Part shown: positions 25,892-35,400 of the stretch, one piece after another | Layout of the letters: every line of letters starts with the position of its first letter | How positions within the stretch are numbered: position 1 is the first letter of the stretch | Assembly (NCBI GenBank): GCA_045634305.1 | Contig: JAZQZZ010000037.1 | Span: 1-52,622, forward strand | Reading direction: 5' to 3' | DNA: 52,622 nt | DNA from: HGM04593 sp045634305 | GTDB taxonomy: Bacteria > Bacteroidota > Bacteroidia > Bacteroidales > Bacteroidaceae | The notes under the pieces: model-generated | Databases searched by the model: none | Told to the model about the DNA's origin: nothing | What the model saw: only the letters and a program-made list of their open reading frames with translations | Translations under genes and position numbers: made by a program

Positions 25892-27365
25892 GTTCGTTCA
25901 GGAATTTTACCGATGTTGCTATGTGCGGATACATCACTGTGTCATTGTCGACAAACGGAACGACAGTGCGGTAGGCTGTGAAAATCTCCTCTATTGCCTT
26001 TGACGAGCGTAGCGGGCGGCGGAACTCCAATGCCTGTGCCGCGTTCATCAGCTCAATGGCAAGGACACGCTCGGTGTTCTGTACCACTTTCCAAAGCTTT
26101 GTAGCTGCATTTGAGCCCATACTTACATGGTCCTCCTGTCCCTGTGACGACGGGATGGAGTCGCACGATGCAGGCCAGCAGAGCCCTTTCGACTGGCTCA
26201 CGATGGATGCCGCCGTGTATTGCGGAATCATGAATCCGCTGTTAAGTCCCGGGTTTGCAACAAGGAAGTTTGGCAGGTTGCGTGCTCCCGAGATTATGCG
26301 GTAGATGCGTCGCTCCGAAATGTTGCCCAGCTCGGCAACGGCTATTGCAAGGAAGTCCATTACCAATGCTATCGGCTCTCCATGGAAATTTCCTGCCGAG
26401 ATTATCTCGTCGGTCTCGGGGAAGACAGTCGGGTTGTCGGTTGCTGAATTTATCTCTGTCTCAAGCACTTTTGTCACGTATGCAATGGTATCCTTTGCCG
26501 CGCCGTGTACCTGAGGGATGCAACGGAACGAGTAGGGGTCCTGTACATGTTGCTTTGGCTGCTTGATAATCTCGCTTCCGGCAAGAATCTCGCGGAAGTT
26601 GCGTGCTGTCTCAATCTGTCCGTTGTGTGGACGTATGGCATGCACATTGTGTTCAAACGGCTCCATGCGGCCGTCGAACGCATCAAGCGACATTGCGCCT
26701 ATGGTGTCGGCCCAACGGCTCAGGCGGAATGTATTTATCAATGAATATACACCGTATGCCGACATGAACTGTGTACCGTTGAGCAATGCAAGACCCTCCT
26801 TTGAACAGAGTTTGACAGGCTCCCAACCCATCTTTTCCATAATTTCGGCACTCTCGTAGACTTTGCCGTCAACCTCAACGTGTCCCAGTCCTATCAGTGG
26901 CAGACACATGTGTGCAAGAGGCGAGAGGTCGCCCGACGCACCCAGTGAGCCCTGCTCATATACAACGGGGATAATGTTGTTGTTGAACAGGTCGAGGATG
27001 CGCTCCACTGTGATTAGCTGCACACCCGAATGTCCGTATGAAAGCGACTGCGCCTTGAGGAAAAGCATCAGCTTTACAATCTCCGACGGCACCCGTGCAC
27101 CGGTACCGCATGCATGCGACATCATCAGGTTCTTCTGCAGCTGCGAAAGGTTCTCCTTGTCGACCGAAATGTTGCAGAGCGAACCGAAACCGGTTGTGAC
27201 ACCGTAGATGGGACGTTCGGTATTCTCCATCTTTTCATCGAGATATTTGCGGCAGTTTACTATACGTCGTTTCGCGTTCTCACTTAGTTCAAGCTTGTAA
27301 CCTTTTGTCAGAACCTCATTGACACGTGCAATGGTAAGCCACTCTGAATTTATATGGTGAATCAT
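25875..27365 (-). CDS. hutH: Histidine ammonia-lyase
   Basis: Deaminates L-histidine to trans-urocanate. The Ala-Ser-Gly triad that cyclises to the MIO prosthetic group is at 143-145 in GSLGASGDLSPLAHM. The early Tyr region IYGVTTGFG, LLNGTQ, and ATDNPTVFPE, together with the late SQEDHVSMG-like QGQEDHVSMG, complete the active site. At 496 aa the length is standard. It lies 12 bp after hutU and overlaps hutI by 17 bp. Confidence 0.96.
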   Translation of the reverse strand: MIHHINSEWLTIARVNEVLTKGYKLELSENAKRRIVNCRKYLDEKMENTERPIYGVTTGFGSLCNISVDKENLSQLQKNLMMSHACGTGARVPSEIVKLMLFLKAQSLSYGHSGVQLITVERILDLFNNNIIPVVYEQGSLGASGDLSPLAHMCLPLIGLGHVEVDGKVYESAEIMEKMGWEPVKLCSKEGLALLNGTQFMSAYGVYSLINTFRLSRWADTIGAMSLDAFDGRMEPFEHNVHAIRPHNGQIETARNFREILAGSEIIKQPKQHVQDPYSFRCIPQVHGAAKDTIAYVTKVLETEINSATDNPTVFPETDEIISAGNFHGEPIALVMDFLAIAVAELGNISERRIYRIISGARNLPNFLVANPGLNSGFMIPQYTAASIVSQSKGLCWPASCDSIPSSQGQEDHVSMGSNAATKLWKVVQNTERVLAIELMNAAQALEFRRPLRSSKAIEEIFTAYRTVVPFVDNDTVMYPHIATSVKFLNEHEPAC

Positions 27366-27377
27366 GTCTGTAGTGTT

Positions 27378-29393
27378 TTATCTGTTTTCGTTGTAAATTC
27401 TCTCAATCATGCTCATATCGGCAAGGTTCGGCAATGTAACCTTGAGCAATGGAGTGCGCTCCATCTGTCGTTTGATGGCGAACATTGCACCCTCGTTGCG
27501 TGCCCAGCTTCGGCGGGCTATACCGTTGTTCACGTCCCAAAGGAGCATCTCCTCGATGTGGCGTGCCGAGTCGTCGCTTCCGTCAATTACCATGCCGAAA
27601 CCGCCGTTCATTACTTCGCCCCAGCCTACGCCGCCGCCGTTGTGGATGGATACCCACGTTGCACCGCGGAACGAGTCGCCGATGACGTTATGCACTGCCA
27701 TGTCGGCGCAGAACTGCGAACCGTCGTATATGTTCGATGTCTCGCGGTAGGGCGAGTCTGTTCCCGAAACGTCGTGGTGGTCGCGTCCAAGCACCACAGG
27801 TGCCGAAATCTCCCCGCGTGCGATAGCTTCGTTGAATGCAAGGGCAATGCGCGTGCGGCCCTCACTGTCGGCATAGAGGATACGTGCCTGTGAACCTACC
27901 ACAAGCCTGTTCTGCTTTGCTTCGCGTATCCAATGAAGGTTGTCCTCGAGCTGTCCGCGAATCTCGGCAGGAGCTTCGGCAAGCATATCTTCGAGAACCT
28001 CTGCCGCAATGCGGTCGGTGGTCTCAAGGTCTTTTTCATTACCCGATGTACATACCCAGCGGAATGGACCGAAACCGTAGTCAAAGAACATTGGTCCCAT
28101 AATGTCCTGGACGTATGACGGGTAGCGGAACTTGCCGTCGGCAGTCATGATGTCGGCACCTGCGCGTGACGATTCGAGAAGGAATGCATTGCCATAGTCA
28201 AAGAAATACATACCGCGTGCAGTGAGACGGTTTATTGCAGCCACATGACGGCGCAACGACTCCTGAACGCACTCGCGGAAACGCTCAGGCTCTTCGGCCA
28301 TCATGCGGTTCGACTCCTCGTATGAGTATCCCACAGGGTAGTAGCCGCCTGCCCATGGATTGTGCAACGATGTCTGGTCACTGCCAAGGTCGACATTCAT
28401 CTCCTCGTCGGCAAGTCGTTCCCAAAGGTCGACCACATTGCCCACGTATGCAAAAGATATTACCTCCTTGTTCTCCATAGCCTGTTTTACGCGTGGAATA
28501 AGCTCATCGAGCGATGTGTGCAGCTCGTCCACCCAACCTTGATTATAGCGTTTCTCGGCCGCCGCTATGTTTATTTCGGCAGTGATGCTTACAACACCCG
28601 AAATGTTGCCGGCCTTTGGCTGTGCACCCGACATACCGCCCAGTCCGGCGGTCACGAACAGCATGCCTCTCAGGTCTTTCTGTCCGGGTTTCATGCGCTT
28701 GCGCGCCGCATTCATCACAGTGATGGTTGTTCCGTGTACAATGCCCTGGGGGCCAATGTACATATAAGAACCGGCTGTCATCTGTCCGTACTGCGATACA
28801 CCCATGGCGTTGAAACGCTCCCAGTCGTCCTGTGACGAGTGGTTGGGGATAACCATACCGTTAGTTACGATAACGCGTGGGGCATCCTTGTGCGACGGGA
28901 ACAGACCAAGCGGGTGTCCCGAGTACATTACAAGGGTCTGCTCGTCGGTCATTTCGGCAAGATACTTCATTGCCAGACGGTATTGTGCCCAGTTCTGGAA
29001 AACAGCACCGTTGCCGCCGTATGTTATCAGTTCGTGCGGGTGCTGTGCTACAGCCTTGTCAAGGTTGTTCTGTATCATGAGCATGATTGCCGCAGCCTGG
29101 CGCGAACGCGCAGGGTACTCCTCAATGGGGCGTGCATACATCTCGTACCGGGGACGCAGACGATACATGTAGATTCGTCCGTATCTCTTCAATTCATCGA
29201 GGAATTCCGGTGCAAGTTCGGCATGGTGTTTCTCGGGGAAATAGCGCAGCGCATTTGCCAAGGCAAGCTTCTTCTCACTGTCGGTGAGAATGTCCTTGCG
29301 CTTTGGCGCGTGGTTTGCCGTTGTGTCGTATTCTCTTTTTGCAGGCAGAATATCAGGAATTCCTGCCAGAATATCTTTTTGAAAATCTGTCAT
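27378..29393 (-). CDS. hutU: Urocanate hydratase
   Basis: Adds water to urocanate giving imidazolonepropionate, with NAD as electrophile. This is the long form of 671 aa, as in Bacteroidetes. ELITYGGNGAVFQNWAQY, MYSGHPLGLFPS, MTAGSYMYIGPQGIVHGT and VTAGLGGMSGAQPKA are the NAD- and substrate-binding stretches. DYGNAFLLESSRAGA, HNGGGVGWGEVMNGGFGMV and the Cys in DYGFGPFRWVCTSGN complete the signature. In transcription order it is the second gene of the hut operon, separated from ftcD by the tandem R2 repeat. Confidence 0.96.
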   Translation of the reverse strand: MTDFQKDILAGIPDILPAKREYDTTANHAPKRKDILTDSEKKLALANALRYFPEKHHAELAPEFLDELKRYGRIYMYRLRPRYEMYARPIEEYPARSRQAAAIMLMIQNNLDKAVAQHPHELITYGGNGAVFQNWAQYRLAMKYLAEMTDEQTLVMYSGHPLGLFPSHKDAPRVIVTNGMVIPNHSSQDDWERFNAMGVSQYGQMTAGSYMYIGPQGIVHGTTITVMNAARKRMKPGQKDLRGMLFVTAGLGGMSGAQPKAGNISGVVSITAEINIAAAEKRYNQGWVDELHTSLDELIPRVKQAMENKEVISFAYVGNVVDLWERLADEEMNVDLGSDQTSLHNPWAGGYYPVGYSYEESNRMMAEEPERFRECVQESLRRHVAAINRLTARGMYFFDYGNAFLLESSRAGADIMTADGKFRYPSYVQDIMGPMFFDYGFGPFRWVCTSGNEKDLETTDRIAAEVLEDMLAEAPAEIRGQLEDNLHWIREAKQNRLVVGSQARILYADSEGRTRIALAFNEAIARGEISAPVVLGRDHHDVSGTDSPYRETSNIYDGSQFCADMAVHNVIGDSFRGATWVSIHNGGGVGWGEVMNGGFGMVIDGSDDSARHIEEMLLWDVNNGIARRSWARNEGAMFAIKRQMERTPLLKVTLPNLADMSMIERIYNENR

Positions 29394-29402
29394 GACTTTT
29401 TA

Positions 29403-29531
29403 GGTTAAAGCTTGTGCAAGCGAGTGAAAACCAAGCTTGTTTGGGTTTTGTAACGAGCGTAGCCAAGGTTCAATCACACGAGTGTGGTTAAAGCTTGTGC
29501 AAGCGAGTGAAAACCAAGCTTGTTTGGGTTT
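29403..29531. repeat. Tandem R2 repeat between ftcD and hutU
   Basis: An exact 46-bp direct repeat (29403-29448 and 29486-29531) beginning GGTTAAAGCTTGTGCAAGCG is separated by 37 bp. The spacer contains GGTTCAATCACACGAGTGTG, the hairpin module also found at 4877 and 4989. CTTG..CAAG and AAACC..GGGTTT pairs inside each unit form hairpins. The array sits inside the hut operon, so it is transcribed. Confidence 0.85.
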
Positions 29532-29538
29532 CCAGTTT

Positions 29539-31254
29539 TTATCCGTTTATCTTGTTCTCTACAATAGCGAGGATTTCTCTCTCGGCCTGCTGTGCAAGAG
29601 CCTGTATCTCATTTGCTTCGTTTACAAGAGCTTCGGCTACGGCACGGTCTTTAAGGCCTGCCGCGTTGATTTTTACATTGAGGCAAGCTCCCATTACGGC
29701 CGAGCGTGCTGCAAGTGCGCCCACTCCTGCATCGGACACCGAGTTGGGGTTACCCTCCTCGGCCATGGCGCGTACAACATCGAAAGCCCTGTATGCAGCC
29801 TTCATGGTGCGCAAGGGTACCTGTGTTGCATAAAGTGTTGCTGCTTCCATAGCTGCAGCGCGTGCCTCTTTCTCCTCGGCTGTGCCTTTGGACATGCCGA
29901 ACACGTCCATAATTTTGTTGAATGCAGCCGTGTCTTCATCGACAAGTGCAAGCAGTTCGTTCATTACCGCCATGCCGTTCTCCGCCCAGTCCGAGAAATA
30001 CTCCCAACGCTCGTCCCAACCGGCCTTGTGCGAAGAGAGATTGGCAACCATTGTGCCAAGAGCCGCCGCAAGAGCACCCATATATGCCGATATTGAGCCT
30101 CCACCGGGGGCTGGTGATTCGCTCGCTGTCTCCTCGGCAAATCCTGCGCAGGTCATGTCAACAAGTTTTTTAGTGTTCTTCTGCTCTTCAGCTTCAAGGA
30201 TATACTCGACAATCTTCTCCTCGGGCTTGAACTCCTTCAGGTTTGAGAGTCCCATGCTCTCAATGGCTATGCGTACAAGTTCGCGCTCAGGAACACCCGT
30301 CGAGCGGTGCTGCTTGTGCAGGAAATATTTTCCGGCCTCGACAAGTGCCTTCTTGGGCACAAGGCCTACAATCTCGGTTCCTGTCACACGCACGCCACGT
30401 GCATCGGCGGCGCGACACACCTCATCAAAGGCCACGTGCAACGGCGTTACGGCAAGGTTTGTCATGTTCATTGATACCTGTGCAATGCCATACTCCTCAA
30501 TGAACCAGCCTATTGCTTTGCAGTCTTTCAGTGTACCGGGTATCATCACCGGCTCTCCGTTCTCGTCCTTTACAATCTTGCCCACAATGGGGTTGCCCTC
30601 GCGCATGGGGCGGCCTTTTTCGCGCACATCGAATGCTATGGCATTGGCACGGCGTGTAGATGTGGTGTTGAGGTTGTAGTTCACCGCAAGTAGGAAATCA
30701 CGTGCTCCAACGGCTGTTGCACCGGTACGTGCAATGCCCTCATCGTATGGACGTGCGCCAAAATCGGGGCGTTTCTCCTCTTTTGCCATCTTCTCGGGCA
30801 ATCCCTCATATTCACCCTTGCGGCAAACGGCAAGGTTACGTCGCTCTGGCTTGAATGCTGCAGCCTCATAGCAATATGTGGGCACATTCAATTCCTCGGC
30901 TATGCGTTTTGCAAGGGCACGTGCAAGCTCGGCGCACTCTTCCATCGTTATGCCGGCCACAGGGATGAGCGGGCACACATCACATGCACCCATTCGTGGG
31001 TGCGCTCCCTTGTGCCAGCGCATGTCAATTACTTCCGTAGCACGTCTAATTCCGGCAATCGCAGCCTCTATCACGTTTTCAGGTTCGCCAACAAAGGTAA
31101 CCACAGTGCGGTTTGTAGCCTCACCGGGGTCGACATCAAGCAACTTGACACCCTTTACCGCCTCAATGGCATCGGTAATCTGTTTCACAGCCTCCATGTT
31201 GCGTCCCTCCGAGAAGTTGGGTACGCACTCGATAATTCTTTTCTGCATAGTCAT
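29539..31254 (-). CDS. ftcD: Bifunctional glutamate formimidoyltransferase / formimidoyl-THF cyclodeaminase
   Basis: Transfers the formimino group of N-formimino-glutamate to tetrahydrofolate, then deaminates it to 5,10-methenyl-THF; this completes histidine catabolism to glutamate. Residues 1-325 are the transferase (ECVPNFSEGRN, the HKGAHPRMGACDVCPLIP stretch with the catalytic His, VGARDFLLAVNYNLNT). Residues 362-571 are the helical cyclodeaminase (SPAPGGGSISAYMGALAAAL). The fusion is 571 aa, comparable to the animal enzyme. A second ATG 6 bp in (MQKRIIECV) may be the true start. It is first in the - strand operon, 45 bp from a perfect promoter. Confidence 0.94.
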   Translation of the reverse strand: MTMQKRIIECVPNFSEGRNMEAVKQITDAIEAVKGVKLLDVDPGEATNRTVVTFVGEPENVIEAAIAGIRRATEVIDMRWHKGAHPRMGACDVCPLIPVAGITMEECAELARALAKRIAEELNVPTYCYEAAAFKPERRNLAVCRKGEYEGLPEKMAKEEKRPDFGARPYDEGIARTGATAVGARDFLLAVNYNLNTTSTRRANAIAFDVREKGRPMREGNPIVGKIVKDENGEPVMIPGTLKDCKAIGWFIEEYGIAQVSMNMTNLAVTPLHVAFDEVCRAADARGVRVTGTEIVGLVPKKALVEAGKYFLHKQHRSTGVPERELVRIAIESMGLSNLKEFKPEEKIVEYILEAEEQKNTKKLVDMTCAGFAEETASESPAPGGGSISAYMGALAAALGTMVANLSSHKAGWDERWEYFSDWAENGMAVMNELLALVDEDTAAFNKIMDVFGMSKGTAEEKEARAAAMEAATLYATQVPLRTMKAAYRAFDVVRAMAEEGNPNSVSDAGVGALAARSAVMGACLNVKINAAGLKDRAVAEALVNEANEIQALAQQAEREILAIVENKING

Positions 31255-31298
31255 ATGTTGTATGTTTTTCTATCTATGGTTTGTTTGTATCCTTCACG

Positions 31299-31329
31299 CA
31301 AAGATAAACACAAACGGATTAAAAGCAAA
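31299..31329 (-). promoter_or_regulatory. Promoter of the hut operon
   Basis: On the - strand, TTTG (31329-31326) and TATCTTTG (31306-31299) are 19 nt apart, an exact Bacteroidetes promoter. Transcription would begin near 31292 and give a leader of about 38 nt before ftcD. Confidence 0.72.
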
Positions 31330-31431
31330 TTGCCGGACAGAATTTATTGCAATTTGTGGTCATTGGAATCATTTACTTCAAGTTTTAACTTTTTTTATTT
31401 ACTATATATTTACATTTATCTGCTTTTGTGA

Positions 31432-31439
31432 TATTTTTG
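31432..31439 (+). promoter_or_regulatory. Candidate -7 box for the SusCD operon
   Basis: TATTTTTG matches TAnnTTTG; the -33 region is only T-rich (ATTT near 31408). The predicted start near 31446 leaves a leader of about 42 nt before the ATG at 31488. Confidence 0.45.
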
Positions 31440-31487
31440 CAACAATTAATATAATATTAACATAAACACTTATAAAACTCAATAGCT

Positions 31488-32456
31488 ATGAAGAAAAGAC
31501 TATTATTAGCGCTTGTTTCTGTTTTTGCTCTTTTGACTACAGCTACAGCGCAGCAAAAGACTGTCTTGAGTGCCAACATTGATGGCTACAAGAGAAGTAA
31601 GGTATTCTTTGACTGTATGCAGACTCCTTTGATTTCGCAGGAGTTCCACACCAACCCGGGCGAGACGCATGTCTATAGCTTTGATTGTGAGGGGCTAGTG
31701 TGGATGACTGTCAACGGAAACACCTGCGTGATTCTGCAACCAGGTGACAGCCTGCATATCAATGTTGTATACGAAGGAAAGAATGCGAAGGTTGAGTACA
31801 GCGGCACAGAGCGTGCAGTGAACAACAATCGCCTTGTAAAAAGTATTGAGAATCTGAAACGCAGTCTGCGCTACAAGGAGCAACTCCTTGGTTGTGCGGC
31901 GCTTGACATAAAGCCGAAAGACCGCATAGCCGATTCACGTGTATTGCTCGAAAAAGCAAAGGCTCTCATTGAAAAGAGCCCGGCAAGCCCCGAGGCAAAG
32001 AACTACGTGATGGCAATGATTGAGTATCATGTGTATATGTCATTTGTTGAATATCCTGTGATGTATGCAAGTGTAAGGGGAGTGCCGGTCGAGGAGCAGG
32101 AAATAGGTGACTATTGGAGCATTATGGACGGTTACGTTGTAAGGGATGATGCCGAGTCAATGAATTGTTCCGAGTATGCAAGCTTCCTCATGCGCTACTG
32201 CTTCTACTTGAACGAGAAGGCTGCAAAGGCAAAAGGCGAGGAGTATGCCATGCCGACAGTGATGGAGGATATGTACAAGGAAATAGCAGCCTGCTACGAT
32301 GGCGCACCAAGGGATTTTGTTCTATACACCCTGCTGCGTAACTTCATATTGAACGGACGCGAGATAGAGCGTGCCGATATCCTCTACAAGGACTATGTTG
32401 AAAAATACAACAGCAACGCATTCTACAAGAGTATCCTTGATATGCTGATGCAATAA
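31488..32456 (+). CDS. Secreted protein resembling a TlpA-like N-terminus without its thioredoxin domain
   Basis: 322 aa with signal peptide MKKRLLLALVSVFALLTTATAQ. The first 110 residues are beta-rich (LSANIDGYKRSKVFF..VWMTVNGNTCVILQPGDSLHINV), like the N-terminal sandwich domains that precede thioredoxin in Bacteroidales TlpA-like proteins. The phrase VILQPGDSLHI parallels FVEPGVVYDAY and FVEPGEVAVNT in the thioredoxins downstream. The rest is helical (about 115-322), and there is no CxxC or thioredoxin fold. It leads the operon, 27 bp ahead of susC. Function unknown; a periplasmic partner of the downstream proteins is my inference. Confidence 0.7.
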   Translation: MKKRLLLALVSVFALLTTATAQQKTVLSANIDGYKRSKVFFDCMQTPLISQEFHTNPGETHVYSFDCEGLVWMTVNGNTCVILQPGDSLHINVVYEGKNAKVEYSGTERAVNNNRLVKSIENLKRSLRYKEQLLGCAALDIKPKDRIADSRVLLEKAKALIEKSPASPEAKNYVMAMIEYHVYMSFVEYPVMYASVRGVPVEEQEIGDYWSIMDGYVVRDDAESMNCSEYASFLMRYCFYLNEKAAKAKGEEYAMPTVMEDMYKEIAACYDGAPRDFVLYTLLRNFILNGREIERADILYKDYVEKYNSNAFYKSILDMLMQ

Positions 32457-32483
32457 TAGTGAAACCATAACAACTGTATTATT

Positions 32484-35400
32484 ATGGGGAAAACAAATTC
32501 AAACATTAGGCTCTTTGGCAAAATAGCCGTTCTTCTTGCGCTCTTCTTGTGCGGCACAACAGTTGTGAATGCACAGGATGCTGCCGGCTGGAAAGAGAAG
32601 CCCGTGACATTGAGAGTAAGTAACCAGCCTTTGGGTAAGGTGCTTGAGATGGTTGCCGAGGCTGCAAATGCAAAAATCACACTCCAGGAGGTTACTCTAT
32701 GGAATGTCAACAAACCTATAAACCTTGCAGTCAAGAACAAACCGCTTGACAAGGTGCTTGGCGAGCTTGTTGGCGACCAGAACGTTATAATCCGCTATGA
32801 GGGCGAGAATCAGATTATCCTTCAGCCCGACAAACAGAAAGAAAAAGATAATAAGGGAGAGGTGGTCTTTGTGTCGGGACAGGTATTTGACCGTGATACA
32901 CAGGAATCGCTCATTGGAGCAACCGTGCTCATAACTGACGGTACAGGCGACAACAAGGGTGCAAGAGGATGCCAAACCGATATCGATGGCAAGTTTAGCC
33001 TGCGATTGAATAAAAAGGAATCAATCAGTATTTCTTACGTTGGCTATGAAACTGTCTCAAAGCAGATACTTAAGGATGAGAATAATCTTGTTTTTGAGTT
33101 GAAACCATCGATTGAGATGGCCGAGGTGGTCGTTACCGGTATAAGCCGCCGAAGCAAGGATAGCTTCACCGGAAACTATGTAGAGGTGAAGGGTGACGAT
33201 TTGCGCAGAATGAGCCCGACGAACATTCTCAAGGGTATACAGTTCTTTGACCCCAGTTTCAAAATCATAGAGAACAACCTCACAGGTTCGGACCCCAATG
33301 CCGAGCCCGATTTCCAGATTCGTGGTGACCAGTCACTCGGTTCAAAGTCAATGAACAGCATGGACCTTATGCTCGACAACGTATCGAGCCGTCCAAACAC
33401 ACCGCTCTTTGTGCTCGACGGTTTCATTGTTCCAATGAGCCGAATCCTTGACCTTGACCCCGAGCGTGTGGAGACCATCACCGTGCTCAAGGATGCTGCT
33501 GCGACATCGGTATACGGTTCGCGCGCTGCCAACGGTGTTGTGGTTGTAGAGACAAAGGTGGCTCCCGACGGTGCACTCTCCGTTTCATACAACGGAACAA
33601 TGACCGTGCAGACCCCAGACCTCACCGACTACAACATGATGGATGCTGCCACAAAGCTTGAGACCGAGTGGAGAGCCGGTCTCTACAACCCCACAAATGC
33701 GGCGCAGATGAACCTATATAACAGCTACCGTCGCAATGTGCTTGGCGGTGTCGATACCTATTGGCTCTCAAAGCCTTTGCGTACTGCCATACAGAACCGC
33801 CACTCGTTGAGTGTTGCCGGTGGTACCGACGTGTTCCGTTACAGTCTCGATATCAATGCGGCAATGCAGCCTGGTGTGATGAAGGGTTCAAGCAACGGCA
33901 CAAAGGGTGTTAACTTCAATATGACCTATCTGAAGGACAAGTTTACAATGCGTGCCAACGTGGGTCTTTCCGAGTCGAACAGCAGCAACTCACCCTATGG
34001 CTCATACTCGCAATATACAAGGCTCAATCCTTATTATATACCTACCGATGCAAACGGTCAGCAGATAAAGGTGCTCGACAACAATACCGTGAGTGGCCAG
34101 AGCAAGATGATTACCAACCCGCTTTACGATGCCACAGTAGGTATAAAGGACCGGACAAACAGCCTTAGCATGACAACAAACCTGAGCCTGGAGTATATGA
34201 TATTGAAGAATCTGCGCATTACAGAGCAGCTGTCATATTCAAGAGGTATGGCGGGAACAGACAGGTTCCTCCCTGCCGACCACACCAGCTTTGAGACCGA
34301 GGACGACCTGACACGCAAGGGTAGCTACTACAAGAGCTCGGGCGAGATGTCATCATGGTCAAGCAACCTGGGTATCAACTATAACCTTGTGCTCAACAAG
34401 CACCTGTTCAGTGTATTTGGAAACTGGACCGTGAACGAGGACAAGAACAACTATGTTAACCTCTCGGCAACAGGTTACCCCGATTCGCACATGGATGACT
34501 TTATCTTCGGTAACAAGATGGAGACAAGCATGAGCAACATCGGTAGCGAGAATATTTCACGTTCTATCGGTCTTATCGGACAGTTCTCTTACAGCTATGA
34601 CAACCGCTACTCTGCCGACTTCAATGTCAGCGGCGAGGCTTCGTCACGCTATGCAAACCACGACCTTGTTCCATTCTGGTCTGTCGGCGGACGCTGGAAT
34701 GCCCACAACGAGAAGTGGCTGCAGGGCTATCTCTCGAACCTGGTGCTCCGTGCAAGCTACGGTGTCACCGGTGAGCAGAACTTCAGCCCCGCAGATGCCA
34801 TTGAGTACTATACATTCTCCGAGACTATGCGTCCCTACAACTCATTCCCTGTTTTGGGTGCCTTGTTGAGCGGTCTCAACAATACAGGGCTTGGTTGGGC
34901 GAAGACACACAATGCAAGCTACTCGGTTGACTTTGGATTCTGGAAGAACCGCGTGAACGTGACATTCAACTACTACAACAACATAACAAAGGAGCTGCTC
35001 ACCAACTATGACCTTGCACCGTCTACAGGTTTCTCTACAATGGTGATGAATGCCGGTGAACTGCAGAATCAAGGTTTTGATGTGACATTGAATGTTGTTG
35101 CTGTACAGAATCTGCGTAATCAGTTCTTCTGGACAATCAATGCCAATGCCAATGCCAACAAGAACAAGATTCGCAAACTCTCCGATTATCTTAAGAAAGT
35201 AAACGAGGAGCAGATGGCTTCGGCCGGTGCACCATTGCCACAGTATCGCGAGGGTGAGTCTACGACTACTCTTTATGTAGTACGTTCATTGGGTGTTGAC
35301 CCTGTAACCGGTAAAGAGGTCTACCTCAAACGCGACGGTACAAAGACATTCGTGTGGAACGCGAACGACAAGGTTGCCGTGGGTGACTTGAACCCGAAGG

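Noticed and set aside
29403..29531. Tandem 46-bp repeat considered as CRISPR
   Set aside because: There are only two units, the spacer is itself a copy of a dispersed module, and no cas genes are nearby.
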